From Flavobacterium beibuense F44-8 (GTDB lineage: Bacteria; Bacteroidota; Bacteroidia; Flavobacteriales; Flavobacteriaceae), in the NCBI RefSeq assembly GCF_000769915.1, contig NZ_JRLV01000017.1:1-38588 (forward strand): a stretch of 38,588 nucleotides of DNA, given 5' to 3'. Of the stretch, positions 24,904 through 34,616 are shown one piece after another (positions within the stretch are counted from its first letter, which is position 1; every line of letters begins with the position of its first letter). A program made the position numbers and the translations under genes. The notes under the pieces were generated by a model, which saw nothing but the letters and a program-made list of their open reading frames with translations, was not told where the DNA came from and made no database searches.

Positions 24904-26673
24904 ATGTCAGGCAATTTACTCTCACATATCCAAACCCCCTCAGATTTAAGAAAACTGACCCCCGAACAGCTACCTGAGCTGGCACAGGAATTACGTGATT
25001 TTATTATTGATGTGGTTTCGGTTAAAGAAGGTCACCTTGGTGCAAGCCTTGGTGTGGTAGAACTTACCATTGCATTACATTATATTTTTAATACACCTGA
25101 AGATTTACTGGTATGGGACGTAGGACATCAGGCATACGGACACAAAATACTTACCGGACGCAGGGATAATTTTGACACCAACAGGCAGTTTGGTGGTATT
25201 AGTGGATTCCCGAAAAGAAGCGAAAGCGAATATGATACCTTTGGGGTAGGTCACTCCTCCACCTCCATATCGGCGGCACTGGGTATGGCTATTGCCTCGC
25301 AACTTAAAGATGACACCGATAAAAACCATATAGCCGTGATTGGCGATGCTTCCATTGCATCGGGCATGGCATTTGAAGGACTTAATCATGCCGGGGTAAC
25401 CGATGCCAACCTACTGGTTATACTAAACGACAATGCCATAGGCATAGACCCGAGCGTAGGAGCATTAAAACACTACCTTACACAGGTTAAGGAAGGAAAG
25501 AACCCGCGCCTGAACAATATGATAAAATCCCTGAATTTTGACTATTCAGGACCTATAGACGGGCACGACCTGCCAGCACTTACCAAAGAGCTGCAACGCC
25601 TTAAAAACAAAAAAGGACCTCGTTTCCTTCATATTATAACTACAAAAGGCAAAGGCCTTAAAAAAGCCGAAGAGGATCAGGTGAAATACCATGCTCCGGG
25701 AAAATTTGACAAGGTTACAGGAGAAATCCTAAAGGTTACCGATGAAAACCTACCTCCTAAATATCAGGATGTGTTCGGGCTTACCCTTACCGAACTGGCA
25801 GAGAAAAACGGAAAGATAATAGGCATTACCCCCGCTATGCCATCGGGTAGTTCCATGAAGTTTATGATGGAAGCTTTCCCAAAAAGGGCTATTGATGTAG
25901 GCATTGCCGAACAACATGCTGTAACGCTTGCCGCCGGTATGGCCACACAGGGCATGACGGTGTACTGCAACATTTATTCTACTTTCCTGCAAAGGGCATA
26001 TGACCAGGTAATACACGATGTGGCACTGCAAAACCTACCGGTAATTTTTTGCCTGGACAGGGCAGGATTAGTTGGGGAAGACGGGGCAACCCACCACGGG
26101 GTTTTCGACATCGCCTACCTTAACTGCATCCCTAACCTTGATATTTTTGCTCCGCTTAACGAAAAAGAATTACGCAATATACTTTACACAGCACAACTTG
26201 GCATAGAGCGACCTATAGCCATTCGTTACCCGCGTGGCCGTGGTGAAAGCACAAACTGGCAATTACCTTTTGAAAGTATTCCTTTCGGCAAAGCAAAACA
26301 ACTGCAACAAGGCAGTGAAGTAGTTATAGTATCTACAGGAGCTATAGGTAACAATGTAACTAAAGCACTTGGAGAAATAAACAATTCAGCTTTGTTTTCA
26401 CACTATCACTTTGGTTATATAAAGCCAATAGATGAAGGAGCATTACACAAAATATTTTCTGCATATAAAACGGTTATTACCATAGAAGACGGCACAATAA
26501 TTGGAGGATTTGGAAGCATTGTGTCCGATTTTGCTGCCAAACATAATTATTGTAATAAAATTATTACATTAGGCGTTCCGGATGAATTTATTGAACATGG
26601 AAGTATAAACCGTTTACAACAATACTGCGGCATTGACGTTAAAAGCTTAAAAGATATTTTTTCAGCTTATTAA
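24904..26673 (+). CDS. dxs: 1-deoxy-D-xylulose-5-phosphate synthase
   Basis: 589 residues from ATG 24904 (MSGNLLSHIQTPSDLRKL). First enzyme of the MEP isoprenoid pathway, condensing pyruvate and glyceraldehyde 3-phosphate with thiamine diphosphate. It has His44 (KEGHLGASLG), WDVGHQAYGHKILTGR at 71-86, the GDG-type GDASIASGMAFEGLNHAG and NDN around 175-178, and the activating Glu336 in GIAEQHAV. RAGLVGEDGATHHGVFDIAY and RYPRGRG are also conserved. The longer frame starting at 24850 is upstream of the promoter box. Length is slightly short but normal for Flavobacteria. Confidence 0.96.
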   Translation: MSGNLLSHIQTPSDLRKLTPEQLPELAQELRDFIIDVVSVKEGHLGASLGVVELTIALHYIFNTPEDLLVWDVGHQAYGHKILTGRRDNFDTNRQFGGISGFPKRSESEYDTFGVGHSSTSISAALGMAIASQLKDDTDKNHIAVIGDASIASGMAFEGLNHAGVTDANLLVILNDNAIGIDPSVGALKHYLTQVKEGKNPRLNNMIKSLNFDYSGPIDGHDLPALTKELQRLKNKKGPRFLHIITTKGKGLKKAEEDQVKYHAPGKFDKVTGEILKVTDENLPPKYQDVFGLTLTELAEKNGKIIGITPAMPSGSSMKFMMEAFPKRAIDVGIAEQHAVTLAAGMATQGMTVYCNIYSTFLQRAYDQVIHDVALQNLPVIFCLDRAGLVGEDGATHHGVFDIAYLNCIPNLDIFAPLNEKELRNILYTAQLGIERPIAIRYPRGRGESTNWQLPFESIPFGKAKQLQQGSEVVIVSTGAIGNNVTKALGEINNSALFSHYHFGYIKPIDEGALHKIFSAYKTVITIEDGTIIGGFGSIVSDFAAKHNYCNKIITLGVPDEFIEHGSINRLQQYCGIDVKSLKDIFSAY

Positions 26674-26720
26674 AAATACCGACTTTTGCATCGCATCTAT
26701 TTAATACACCGATTAGTAAA

Positions 26721-27668
26721 ATGAGAATAAAAGCCTTTCTTGCATTATTATTTATTATTATAAGCACCAAAGCATTTTCACAAGTTATCATAACCACGAC
26801 TTTACCCGACAGCATAAGTCATTGGGAAAACTCCAATAAAGTAGGACTGGACATTAATCAGGTAGCTTTTATCAACTGGAGTGTAGGTGGTAACAATGCT
26901 ATTTCGGGGGTTATTAAAGGTGAATTTGACCGAAACTACACTAAGAAAAATGTAAACTGGGCAAATGAGCTTATACTTCGTTATGGCCTGAACAGCCAGG
27001 AAGGGCAGGAAGTGCGTAAAACAGAAGATAAAATTCAGTTAACCTCTACTTTTGGCTATAGGAAAGATACTATTTCCAACTGGTATTACAGCGCCAAGTT
27101 TAATTTTAACACACAGTTTGCTAACGGTTATGCCTATCCTAATACCGACGATGAAATATCCGGCCCGTTTTCACCCGCCTATATATTTCTTGGTATTGGT
27201 TCTGAATACAAACGAAAAGATTTGGGGCTTACCGTGTACATGTCGCCACTTACTAACAAAACAACTTTAGTACTCAACCAAACCCTTGCCAACAAAGGAG
27301 CTTTTGGTGTGGACAAAGCAATTTATGACGAGTTAGGCAACCTTATAAAATCTGGTAAAAACTCACGTACCGAAGTAGGTACACTTGTAACAGCTCAGCT
27401 AAAAAGGCAGATATTTAAAAACATCATGATGGATCAGCGTATATCCCTTTATTCTGATTACATTAATAAATTCGGAAATATCGATGTTGACTGGCAGCTT
27501 CAGCTGGACATGACCGTAAATGAATATGTAAAAGCCAATATAGGCACACAGCTTATTTATGATAACGACATAAAATCTACCAAAGAGGTAGAGGGCGAAG
27601 TAGTAACCGCAGGACCAAAAATACAGCTAAAGCAAATGCTTGGCGTCGGCCTTAGCTATACTTTTTAA
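26721..27668 (+). CDS. DUF3078 outer-membrane protein
   Basis: 315 residues with a signal peptide (MRIKAFLALLFIIISTKAFSQ). The mature protein is a series of amphipathic beta strands (INWSVGGNNAISGVIKGEFDRNY, NWYYSAKFNFNTQFANG), with FINWSVGGNNA the signature of the Bacteroidota DUF3078 family, and ends in a typical barrel terminal strand VGLSYTF. A beta-barrel in the outer membrane is inferred; the function is not known. It lies 47 nt after dxs on the same strand and its 3' end almost meets that of dgt (7 nt gap). Confidence 0.9.
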   Translation: MRIKAFLALLFIIISTKAFSQVIITTTLPDSISHWENSNKVGLDINQVAFINWSVGGNNAISGVIKGEFDRNYTKKNVNWANELILRYGLNSQEGQEVRKTEDKIQLTSTFGYRKDTISNWYYSAKFNFNTQFANGYAYPNTDDEISGPFSPAYIFLGIGSEYKRKDLGLTVYMSPLTNKTTLVLNQTLANKGAFGVDKAIYDELGNLIKSGKNSRTEVGTLVTAQLKRQIFKNIMMDQRISLYSDYINKFGNIDVDWQLQLDMTVNEYVKANIGTQLIYDNDIKSTKEVEGEVVTAGPKIQLKQMLGVGLSYTF

Positions 27669-27675
27669 ATCACTT

Positions 27676-29034
27676 TTAGGCTTTTGTATTTCCGGTAATG
27701 GTATTATATAACAACAATGCCTTACCGTCTGTTAATGTAGATACAAAGTGGCATATATGAAGCAGCCTGTCATACAGGTTCATTTTATCTGTAATGAACC
27801 TTTCAGGCAGCATTTTTAAAACCAACTTATCATAGTTGCTTTCCGTGCCGTCAAACTTATTGTTATAGGCTGTACAGAAGGTATCCAGCAGTGTATTAAT
27901 AATACGATAGCCAATTATTTCCTTCTCTACCACCTCACGGCTCTGATAAATGTTTTTAATACTAAGATCAATGATATCCTTCATTTGTGCTGTGTACTTA
28001 CCCTGATCGGTTAAAGCATAAGGATATTCGCCCTTAAGTATTTTCTCCTCATTTTCTATAAATACATTAACAGCATCATTAATCAGGCTGCTAATCGCCA
28101 AGGCACGCAGATAACTTATCCTGTCTTCTTTAGTCACGAGCGTATTGTATTTAGCCACATCAATACTGCCTTTTACCAGTTTGATAAGATACTCCAGTGC
28201 AAATTCTTCAGGTATAAGTCCAAGGTTAATACCGTCTTCAAAATCAATAATGGTATAACAAATATCATCGGCGGCCTCTACAAGGTAAGCAAGCGGATGG
28301 CGCTCAAAACCTATATCATTCCCTGTTTTATTCGGGATAAGTCCAAGCTCTTTTGCTACATCCTGAAAAAAGTCTTTATCGGTTTGAAAGAAACCATATT
28401 TCTTATCGGCTATATTAGCTGTAGGTTTTTTAGGCAGCGACTCCTTTGGGTACTTCATAAATGCTCCCAGCGTAGCGTAGGAAATACGCAGTCCGCCCTC
28501 AATACCCGGTCTTGAAGCCGAAAGCAGGTTAAAACCATTTGCATTACCTTCAAAATCTATCAGGTCCTGCCATTCCTTATCGGTAAGGTCACTTTTATAT
28601 TGCTGACCCTTACCGGTTTTAAAATACTCTCCTATTGCTTTTTCACCCGAGTGTCCAAACGGAGGGTTACCTATATCGTGAGCCAGTGCAGCAGCAGCCA
28701 CAATTGCCCCAAAATCATTCATTTGGTAACCGTGTGTATCCTGAAGATACGGATGTTTTTCGATAATTTTTTTACCTACAAGCCTTCCCAAAGAACGCCC
28801 CACAACCGAAACCTCAAGACTATGGGTAAGCCTAGTGTGCACAAAATCGGTTTTGGAAAGCGGTATAACCTGTGTTTTATCCTGCAGGCTCCTAAAAGCC
28901 GATGAGAATATTATACGGTCATAATCTACCTCAAAACCCAAACGGGTATCATCCTGCTCCCTGCGGAGGCGCTTGCTTGTATCACCCTGCCTTTTAAGCG
29001 ACAGTAACTGTTCCCACTGCATCATTGTAGCCAT
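27676..29034 (-). CDS. dgt: Deoxyguanosinetriphosphate triphosphohydrolase (dNTPase)
   Basis: 452 residues. HD-domain enzyme that removes triphosphate from dNTPs. It has the family opening RREQDDTRLGFEVDYDRIIFSSAFRSLQDKTQVIPL (in parts), His71 (RLTHSLEV) and His119-Asp120 (AAALAHDIGNPPFGHSGEKAI). Start at 29034; an inner Met at residue 5 is an alternative. It shares strand and probably transcript with a small gene 20 nt upstream, and lies downstream of nrdBA, so dNTP breakdown and synthesis genes are adjacent. Confidence 0.94.
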   Translation of the reverse strand: MATMMQWEQLLSLKRQGDTSKRLRREQDDTRLGFEVDYDRIIFSSAFRSLQDKTQVIPLSKTDFVHTRLTHSLEVSVVGRSLGRLVGKKIIEKHPYLQDTHGYQMNDFGAIVAAAALAHDIGNPPFGHSGEKAIGEYFKTGKGQQYKSDLTDKEWQDLIDFEGNANGFNLLSASRPGIEGGLRISYATLGAFMKYPKESLPKKPTANIADKKYGFFQTDKDFFQDVAKELGLIPNKTGNDIGFERHPLAYLVEAADDICYTIIDFEDGINLGLIPEEFALEYLIKLVKGSIDVAKYNTLVTKEDRISYLRALAISSLINDAVNVFIENEEKILKGEYPYALTDQGKYTAQMKDIIDLSIKNIYQSREVVEKEIIGYRIINTLLDTFCTAYNNKFDGTESNYDKLVLKMLPERFITDKMNLYDRLLHICHFVSTLTDGKALLLYNTITGNTKA

Positions 29035-29054
29035 AACTAATGAGGGATTGCCCC

Positions 29055-29279
29055 TTATTTTTTATTATTAAACAAAAAGAAATCCTTCGACTTTTTAGGA
29101 TACTTGTCGTAGCTCTTATCGCTTGGATTCTCAATAACCGACCTGATATTTACTTTATCACCCAGTTTAAATTCGGCAGTTACACGTTTATAATCTAACA
29201 GATACTCTCCACAAAAAAAGTTCCCTTCTTCGTCTTTCTCAATGATTCCGGTATAAATATCCTTTTTGTCTTTTGACAT
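29055..29279 (-). CDS. Small hypothetical protein co-transcribed with dgt
   Basis: 74 residues from ATG 29279 (MSKDKKDIYTG). A longer frame starts at 29309 but that would begin 2 nt from the hairpin at 29311-29332. The protein is charged and soluble, with GNFFCGEYLLDYKRVTAEF and GDKVNIRSVIENPS, compatible with a small beta-barrel fold. I do not recognise a family. It lies 20 nt before dgt and after the nrdA terminator, so it probably forms a two-gene unit with dgt. Confidence 0.7.
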   Translation of the reverse strand: MSKDKKDIYTGIIEKDEEGNFFCGEYLLDYKRVTAEFKLGDKVNIRSVIENPSDKSYDKYPKKSKDFFLFNNKK

Positions 29280-29310
29280 ATGTTTTAGTTTAAAATTATA
29301 TTTAACCAAA

Positions 29311-29332
29311 TAAGGAGCATTACTGCTCCTTA
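29311..29332 (-). terminator. Hairpin terminator downstream of nrdA
   Basis: TAAGGAGCA, a 4-nt loop and TGCTCCTTA: perfect 9-bp stem, 31 nt after the nrdA stop (29363). The following ATTTGGTT is only a weak U-tract, so readthrough into the dgt unit is possible. Confidence 0.7.
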
Positions 29333-29362
29333 CCTGATTTGTTATTTATGTTTTACCATCAA

Positions 29363-31765
29363 TTACGATCCGCACATTTCACAATCGTCCGGTTCAGCAT
29401 TACGGGAACGTTCAATCATTGCCTGAAACTCTGTAACCGACATTGCTTCTGACTCGCCCGAAGCATTAGCTACAGCTGCAACAGGTTCTGCTTTTTTCTC
29501 GTTATTAAGGGTAAACTTAATAGCATCAACAGCACTCTTAGTTCTTAAGTAGTACATACCTGTTTTAAGTCCGCTCTTCCATGCATAGAAGTGCATTGAT
29601 GTAAGCTTTGAAAACGTTGCATTTTCCATAAACAGGTTAAGTGACTGCGACTGGTCAATAAAGTAACCTCTTTGGCGGGACATATCAATGATGTCTTTCA
29701 TACTCATTTCCCAAACCGTTTTATAAAGGTCTTTTATATCCTGAGGAATAATGTCAATATGCTGGATAGAACCGTTAGCCCTCATAAGCTCCTGCTTAAG
29801 TTCTTCGTTCCATATACCCAGTTTCACAAGGTCTTCAAGAAGGTGTTTGTTTACTACGATAAACTCACCCGAAAGTACCCTTCTGGTATAAATGTTAGAA
29901 GTGTAAGGTTCAAATGCTTCGTTGTTTCCTAATATCTGAGAAGTTGAAGCTGTAGGCATTGGTGCCATTAACAGTGAGTTTCTCACACCGTGCTCCATAA
30001 CTTCTTTTCTTAAAGAAGCCCAGTCCCAACGACCGCTTAGTTCTTCATCTTTTAAGCCCCAAAGGTTGTACTGGAACTCACCCTGAGAAATTGGAGAACC
30101 TTCAAAAGTTGAGTATGGTCCTTCTTCTTTCGCCATTTCCATAGAAGCAGTTACCGCTGCAAAGTAAATGGTTTCAAAAATCTCCTGGTTTGCTTTCTTA
30201 GCCTCATCACTTGTAAACGGCATACGCATCATGATGAAAGCATCTGCAAGCCCCTGTACACCCAGTCCTACCGGACGGTGGCGCATGTTAGAGTTTTCTG
30301 CCTCAGGTACCGGGTAGTAGTTCCTGTCAATTACCTTGTTAAGGTTACGCGTTACACGTTTAGTTACATCATACAGGTAATCGTGGTTAAATTTACCGTC
30401 TTCCACAAACATTGGTAATGATATAGAAGCAAGGTTACAAACCGCAACCTCATCGGCAGCAGTGTACTCCATAATCTCTGTACAAAGGTTTGAAGAACGG
30501 ATAGTACCCAGGTTTTTCTGGTTTGACTTTCTGTTAGCCGCATCTTTGTAAAGCATGTATGGCGTACCTGTCTCAATTTGAGATTCAAGTATTTTTTCCC
30601 AAAGCTCACGCGCTTTGATTGTTTTTCTTCCTTTACCGGCAGCTTCGTATGATTCGTACATTTTCTCAAACTCTTCACCATACACATCATAAAGTCCTGG
30701 GCATTCATTAGGACACATTAACGTCCATTTAGCATCTTCCTCAACACGTTTCATGAAAAGGTCAGACGTCCACATGGCATAGAATAAATCCCTTGCACGC
30801 ATCTCTTCCTTACCATGATTCTTTTTAAGATCAAGGAAGTCAAAAATATCAGCATGCCATGTTTCAATATATACAGCAAAGCTACCTTTACGCTTACCAC
30901 CACCCTGATCTACATAACGGGCAGTGTCGTTAAACACGCGAAGCATAGGTACAATACCGTTTGAAGTACCGTTTGTACCACGAATGTAGGAACCTGTAGC
31001 TCTTACATTGTGAATAGAAAGACCAATACCTCCTGCAGACTGCGATATCTTAGCAGTTTGCTTTAATGTATCATAAATACCGTCAATACTGTCATCACGC
31101 ATGGTTAACAGGAAGCATGAAGACATTTGCGGTTTTGGTGTACCAGAGTTAAATAATGTAGGAGTTGCATGCGTAAAGAACTTTTTAGACATAAGTTCAT
31201 ACGTCTCAATAGCTGCCTCGATATCATCTATATGAATACCAATAGACACCCTCATAAGCATGTGTTGCGGTCTCTCTACAATCTTACCGTTTATTTTAAG
31301 CAGGTAAGAACGCTCAAGGGTTTTAAACCCAAAATAATCGTAGTTAAAATCCCTGTTATAAATAATGGTTGAATCTAAAACCTCAGCATTTGCCATGATT
31401 ACCTCATAAACCTCGTCTGACAGAAGTGGGGAAGCCTGACCGGTTCTTGGGTTAACATAGTTATACATATCGTGCATCGTTTCCGAGAACGACTTTTTGG
31501 TGTTTTTATGCAGGTTAGACACTGCAATACGCGCTGCTAGCTGAGCATAATCAGGATGCGTGGTGGTCATCGAAGCAGCAGTTTCAGCTGCCAGGTTATC
31601 CAGTTCAGATGTGTTTACACCATCATATAAACCTTCGATAACACGCATAGCTACCTTTACCGGATCGACTAATTCATTAAGCTCGTAGCATAATATCCTT
31701 ATTCTGTCCGTGATCTTGTCAAACATTACCGGCTCTCTGCGGCCATCTCTTTTTACTACATACAT
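29363..31765 (-). CDS. nrdA: Ribonucleoside-diphosphate reductase, alpha subunit (class Ia)
   Basis: 800 residues; reduces ribonucleotides to deoxyribonucleotides. An ATP-cone regulatory domain occupies residues 1-90 ([22 protein letters not shown]). The active-site chain has SSCFLL (thiol), RSSNLCTEI (Asn, thiyl Cys and Glu) and [10 protein letters not shown] (second redox thiol). The C-terminus ends in CEMCGS, the mobile CxxC that reloads the active site. Gene order nrdB-nrdA with a 72-nt gap is unusual compared with E. coli but common in Bacteroidota. Ends at the hairpin 29311-29332. Confidence 0.97.
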   Translation of the reverse strand: MYVVKRDGRREPVMFDKITDRIRILCYELNELVDPVKVAMRVIEGLYDGVNTSELDNLAAETAASMTTTHPDYAQLAARIAVSNLHKNTKKSFSETMHDMYNYVNPRTGQASPLLSDEVYEVIMANAEVLDSTIIYNRDFNYDYFGFKTLERSYLLKINGKIVERPQHMLMRVSIGIHIDDIEAAIETYELMSKKFFTHATPTLFNSGTPKPQMSSCFLLTMRDDSIDGIYDTLKQTAKISQSAGGIGLSIHNVRATGSYIRGTNGTSNGIVPMLRVFNDTARYVDQGGGKRKGSFAVYIETWHADIFDFLDLKKNHGKEEMRARDLFYAMWTSDLFMKRVEEDAKWTLMCPNECPGLYDVYGEEFEKMYESYEAAGKGRKTIKARELWEKILESQIETGTPYMLYKDAANRKSNQKNLGTIRSSNLCTEIMEYTAADEVAVCNLASISLPMFVEDGKFNHDYLYDVTKRVTRNLNKVIDRNYYPVPEAENSNMRHRPVGLGVQGLADAFIMMRMPFTSDEAKKANQEIFETIYFAAVTASMEMAKEEGPYSTFEGSPISQGEFQYNLWGLKDEELSGRWDWASLRKEVMEHGVRNSLLMAPMPTASTSQILGNNEAFEPYTSNIYTRRVLSGEFIVVNKHLLEDLVKLGIWNEELKQELMRANGSIQHIDIIPQDIKDLYKTVWEMSMKDIIDMSRQRGYFIDQSQSLNLFMENATFSKLTSMHFYAWKSGLKTGMYYLRTKSAVDAIKFTLNNEKKAEPVAAVANASGESEAMSVTEFQAMIERSRNAEPDDCEMCGS

Positions 31766-31837
31766 AAGGCAACAATTTAGGGGTTAATAAACTGAGCGTA
31801 CCCGACGCCCGTTTCAGTTAGTTGGGGTATATTTTTA

Positions 31838-32815
31838 TTAAAAGTCAGCGTCAAAACTAATTTTCTGAGAATCGGTATCTTTATTAATTACACCGGCTTT
31901 CTGATATTCAGAAACCCTTTTCTCAAAGAAGTTCGTTTTACCCTGAAGTGAAATCATGTCCATAAAATCAAACGGATTACCTGAGTTGAATTGTTTTTCA
32001 CAACCAAGCTCTACTAAAAGCCTGTCGGTAACAAACTCAAGATATTGCGTCATTAAGGTAGCGTTCATCCCGATAAGACTTACAGGAAGTGACTCGGTAA
32101 TAAACTCTCTCTCTATAGTTAACGCATCTATAATGATTTCTTTAATTCTTTCTTTAGAAACCTTGTTTACAAGGTGATTATTGTGCAGGTGAACCGCAAA
32201 GTCACAGTGCACACCTTCGTCTCTCGAGATAAGCTCGTTAGAGAAAGTTAATCCCGGCATTAAACCACGTTTTTTAAGCCAGAAGATAGAACAGAACGCC
32301 CCTGAGAAGAAAATACCCTCTACAGCAGCAAACGCAATAAGTCTTTCTGCAAACGAATCAGACTCTATCCATTTAAGCGCCCACTCTGCTTTTTTCTTAA
32401 TAGCAGGGAATACTTCAATGGCGTGAAAAAGTTGATTTTTCTCTGCATCATCCTTTACATAGGTATCAATAAGAAGAGAATAGGTTTCACTGTGAATATT
32501 TTCCATCATGATTTGGAAACCGTAGAAAAACTTCGCTTCTGCATACTGAACCTCGTTGACAAAGTTTTCAGCAAGATTTTCGTTAACAATACCATCAGAA
32601 GCCGCAAAGAATGCTAATATGTGCTTTATAAAGTATTTTTCATCATCATTAAGCTTAGTATTCCAATCGGTAAGATCCTGATGTAAATCAATCTCTTCTG
32701 CCGTCCAGAAACTAGCCTCCATTTTCTTGTACCAATCCCAAATATCGTGGTGCTTTATCGGAAAAATTACAAATCGATTCTTGTTTTCTTGTAAAATTGG
32801 TTCTACTGCAGACAT
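31838..32815 (-). CDS. nrdB: Ribonucleoside-diphosphate reductase, beta subunit (class Ia)
   Basis: 325 residues; the radical-generating partner of NrdA. Iron ligands by spacing are Asp74 (AASDGIV), Glu105 and His108 ([10 protein letters not shown]), Glu166 (AVEGIFF), Glu200 and His203 (RDEGVHCDF). The radical tyrosine is Tyr112, so it is a true class Ia protein. The C-terminus [10 protein letters not shown] is the peptide that docks to NrdA. First gene of the operon; a promoter box lies at 32904-32911 and a perfect inverted repeat is further upstream at 32969-32990. Confidence 0.97.
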   Translation of the reverse strand: MSAVEPILQENKNRFVIFPIKHHDIWDWYKKMEASFWTAEEIDLHQDLTDWNTKLNDDEKYFIKHILAFFAASDGIVNENLAENFVNEVQYAEAKFFYGFQIMMENIHSETYSLLIDTYVKDDAEKNQLFHAIEVFPAIKKKAEWALKWIESDSFAERLIAFAAVEGIFFSGAFCSIFWLKKRGLMPGLTFSNELISRDEGVHCDFAVHLHNNHLVNKVSKERIKEIIIDALTIEREFITESLPVSLIGMNATLMTQYLEFVTDRLLVELGCEKQFNSGNPFDFMDMISLQGKTNFFEKRVSEYQKAGVINKDTDSQKISFDADF

Positions 32816-32903
32816 ATCTTTTTGACTTTTATGGTATTATAAAAATGATTTTTTTGGTAAAGCGGTAATACAAAGATTGGCATTTGTATCAATAAATGAA
32901 AGG

Positions 32904-32911
32904 CAAACTTA
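32904..32911 (-). promoter_or_regulatory. -7 box TAAGTTTG for nrdBA
   Basis: TAnnTTTG match on the minus strand, with a TTG 24 nt upstream (32936-32938). It predicts a leader of about 80 nt before nrdB. Confidence 0.45.
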
Positions 32912-32968
32912 TTCACAATCGGGGATAGTTTTTAACAACCCCAATTTTAACAGACAATAAAAAACACA

Positions 32969-32990
32969 TTCGCAATGTATTGATTGCGAA
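32969..32990. promoter_or_regulatory. Inverted repeat TTCGCAAT-N6-ATTGCGAA upstream of nrdB
   Basis: A perfect 8-bp dyad with a 6-nt spacer (GTATTG), about 58 nt upstream of the nrdB -7 box. A second palindrome, ACATT-CGC-AATGT (32966-32978), overlaps its left arm. It lies in the 247-nt gap between the DUF3109 gene and nrdB; no gene is seen in that gap. It is a candidate operator. Confidence 0.55.
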
Positions 32991-33062
32991 CATATTGCAT
33001 AAAAATAAATTTACGGATTATTTTACGGTTTTCCCGCAATTGACGGGGGTTTTTAAAGCATT

Positions 33063-33650
33063 TTAACGCCTTCTTGGAGATGGGTCATCCTTTAAATCCT
33101 CTGCCACCTTTTCAAGTTCGGCATACCAATCGGCACCAAACCTTCTTACCAGTGCTTCTTTTACAAATTTGTAAACCGGAACCTCAAGCTCCTTACCTAA
33201 AGCACAGGCCGGATTACATATATCCCAGCGGTCGTAGTTAACTGCCGCAAACTCTGTAAAATCTTTTACACGAACAGGGTATAAATGACATGAAACCGGT
33301 TTTTTCCAGCTTACAATCCCTTCGTTGTATGCCTGCTCAATACCGCAAAGTGCAGTATCACCGTCAAAAATAACGTAGGCACAATCTTTATTATCTATAA
33401 GTGGGGTTTCCAGGTCACCGTCAGTACCGGTTACACACACCCCCTGAGCCTCTATAGCTTCAACACCTTCTTTTCTTAAAAAAGGCTTAACCTTCGGATA
33501 AATTTCCTCCAGTATCTTTGTTTCCTCTTCACTTAATGGAGCACCTGCATCTCCGTCTACACAACAAGCTCCCTTGCATGCCGTTAAATTGCACACAAAT
33601 TCTTTTTCTAAAATGTCCTCAGACACTATTGTTTTACCCAGTTGAAACAT
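33063..33650 (-). CDS. DUF3109 family Cys-rich protein
   Basis: 195 residues. Begins [20 protein letters not shown] and contains the family core [20 protein letters not shown] with a CxxxCC cluster, later [24 protein letters not shown] and SCHLYPVRV plus CNPACALG: ten or more cysteines placed as in the YkgJ/DUF3109 iron- or zinc-binding group. Function is not known; a metal cluster is likely. The -7 box ends 4 nt before the ATG, so the mRNA may be leaderless. Divergent from the MarC-type gene. Confidence 0.92.
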   Translation of the reverse strand: MFQLGKTIVSEDILEKEFVCNLTACKGACCVDGDAGAPLSEEETKILEEIYPKVKPFLRKEGVEAIEAQGVCVTGTDGDLETPLIDNKDCAYVIFDGDTALCGIEQAYNEGIVSWKKPVSCHLYPVRVKDFTEFAAVNYDRWDICNPACALGKELEVPVYKFVKEALVRRFGADWYAELEKVAEDLKDDPSPRRR

Positions 33651-33654
33651 GCCG

Positions 33655-33662
33655 CAAAGATA
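33655..33662 (-). promoter_or_regulatory. -7 box TATCTTTG directly before the DUF3109 start codon
   Basis: TAnnTTTG match on the minus strand; only CGGC lies between it and the ATG at 33650. The predicted transcription start is at or within a few nt of the start codon. Confidence 0.55.
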
Positions 33663-33735
33663 GTCAAAGTTTAGCTGTGTTAATCACCCAAAACGGCACT
33701 TGAAAAATTTTAACTATATATCTCTATATTATTAA

Positions 33736-33743
33736 TACTTTTG
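33736..33743 (+). promoter_or_regulatory. -7 box TACTTTTG for the MarC-family gene
   Basis: TAnnTTTG match 23 nt before the ATG at 33767. No TTG at the -33 distance. Confidence 0.4.
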
Positions 33744-33766
33744 TTAATTCTTAAAAACAAACGAAA

Positions 33767-34342
33767 ATGGGATTTGACTGGAAAGAAATCTTCACCATAA
33801 GCATGGTGCTTTTTGCGGTTATAGACATTATAGGCAGTGTGCCTATTATAGTAGACCTTCGTAATAAAGTAGGACACATACAGTCGGAAAAAGCCGCCCT
33901 GGTTGCTGCCATAATAATGATTGCCTTTCTTTTTGTGGGAGAAGAAATTCTTAAACTTATAGGTATAGATGCCAGCTCGTTTGCCGTAGCCGGTTCGTTT
34001 GTACTGTTCTTCCTGGCGCTGGAAATGATATTAGGTATTCGCCTTTACAAGGAAGATAACCCCAATACAGCTTCTATTGTACCTATTGCTTTCCCCCTAA
34101 TTGCCGGAGCAGGTACTATGACCACTATATTGTCCCTGCGAGCAGAATATGAAAAAATAAACATCATTATAGCCATCGTTATCAATATACTGGTAGTATA
34201 TATAGTACTAAAAGCCTCTGCCAAAATAGAAAGGCTTTTGGGAGAGAACGGGCTTAGTGTTATCCGTAAGATTTTTGGAGTGATACTTTTAGCGATAGCT
34301 GTTAAATTATTTGCCGCTAATGTTAAAGGATTATTCGCTTAG
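33767..34342 (+). CDS. MarC family integral membrane protein
   Basis: 191 residues with six hydrophobic helices (EIFTISMVLFAVIDIIGSVPII, ALVAAIIMIAFLFVGEEIL and others). The motif FAVIDIIGSVPI and the PIAFPLIAGAGTMTTI loop identify the MarC/NAAT family; the family is unlinked to multidrug resistance despite its name and the transported substrate is uncertain. First of a plus-strand group with a tiny membrane protein and a FAD-binding protein. Confidence 0.92.
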   Translation: MGFDWKEIFTISMVLFAVIDIIGSVPIIVDLRNKVGHIQSEKAALVAAIIMIAFLFVGEEILKLIGIDASSFAVAGSFVLFFLALEMILGIRLYKEDNPNTASIVPIAFPLIAGAGTMTTILSLRAEYEKINIIIAIVINILVVYIVLKASAKIERLLGENGLSVIRKIFGVILLAIAVKLFAANVKGLFA

Positions 34343-34361
34343 TTATATATTTATTACATTC

Positions 34362-34391
34362 ACAACCTAAGTTTTAATTAAATCAGGTTGT
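34362..34391. repeat. Inverted repeat ACAACCT...AGGTTGT between two membrane-protein genes
   Basis: A 7-bp perfect inverted repeat around a 16-nt A/T-rich loop in the 70-nt gap after the MarC-family gene. It could be a weak terminator or operator; no T-run follows. Confidence 0.3.
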
Positions 34392-34412
34392 AACTATTTA
34401 AGATTTAATAGA

Positions 34413-34607
34413 ATGAAAATTTTAATTTACACACTACTGGCAATTGCAGTTGCCATAATTATATTTAACATCACCTTACTTGATTTCAATAATCTTCTTG
34501 AAGGCAACAGTCTTATAGCCCTAATTGGGATTGTAGCATCGCTATGCGCCGTTTGCATCCTTCTTATATTTAAGATGGCTAAAAGTATTGAAGAAAAAAC
34601 AAGATAA
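34413..34607 (+). CDS. Small two-helix membrane protein
   Basis: 64 residues with two transmembrane helices (ILIYTLLAIAVAIIIFNITLL and LIALIGIVASLCAVCILLIF, given in part) joined by a short polar loop, and a positively charged tail (KMAKSIEEKTR). No catalytic motif. It is 9 nt upstream of the FAD-binding protein gene, so the two are probably co-transcribed. Family not recognised. Confidence 0.75.
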   Translation: MKILIYTLLAIAVAIIIFNITLLDFNNLLEGNSLIALIGIVASLCAVCILLIFKMAKSIEEKTR

Positions 34608-34616
34608 GGAAAAAGC

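Noticed and set aside
32966..32990. NrdR box upstream of nrdB
   Set aside because: The palindromes do not fit the NrdR consensus (two ACAC-type half-sites with A/T centre) and only one site is present; kept as an unassigned operator candidate instead.
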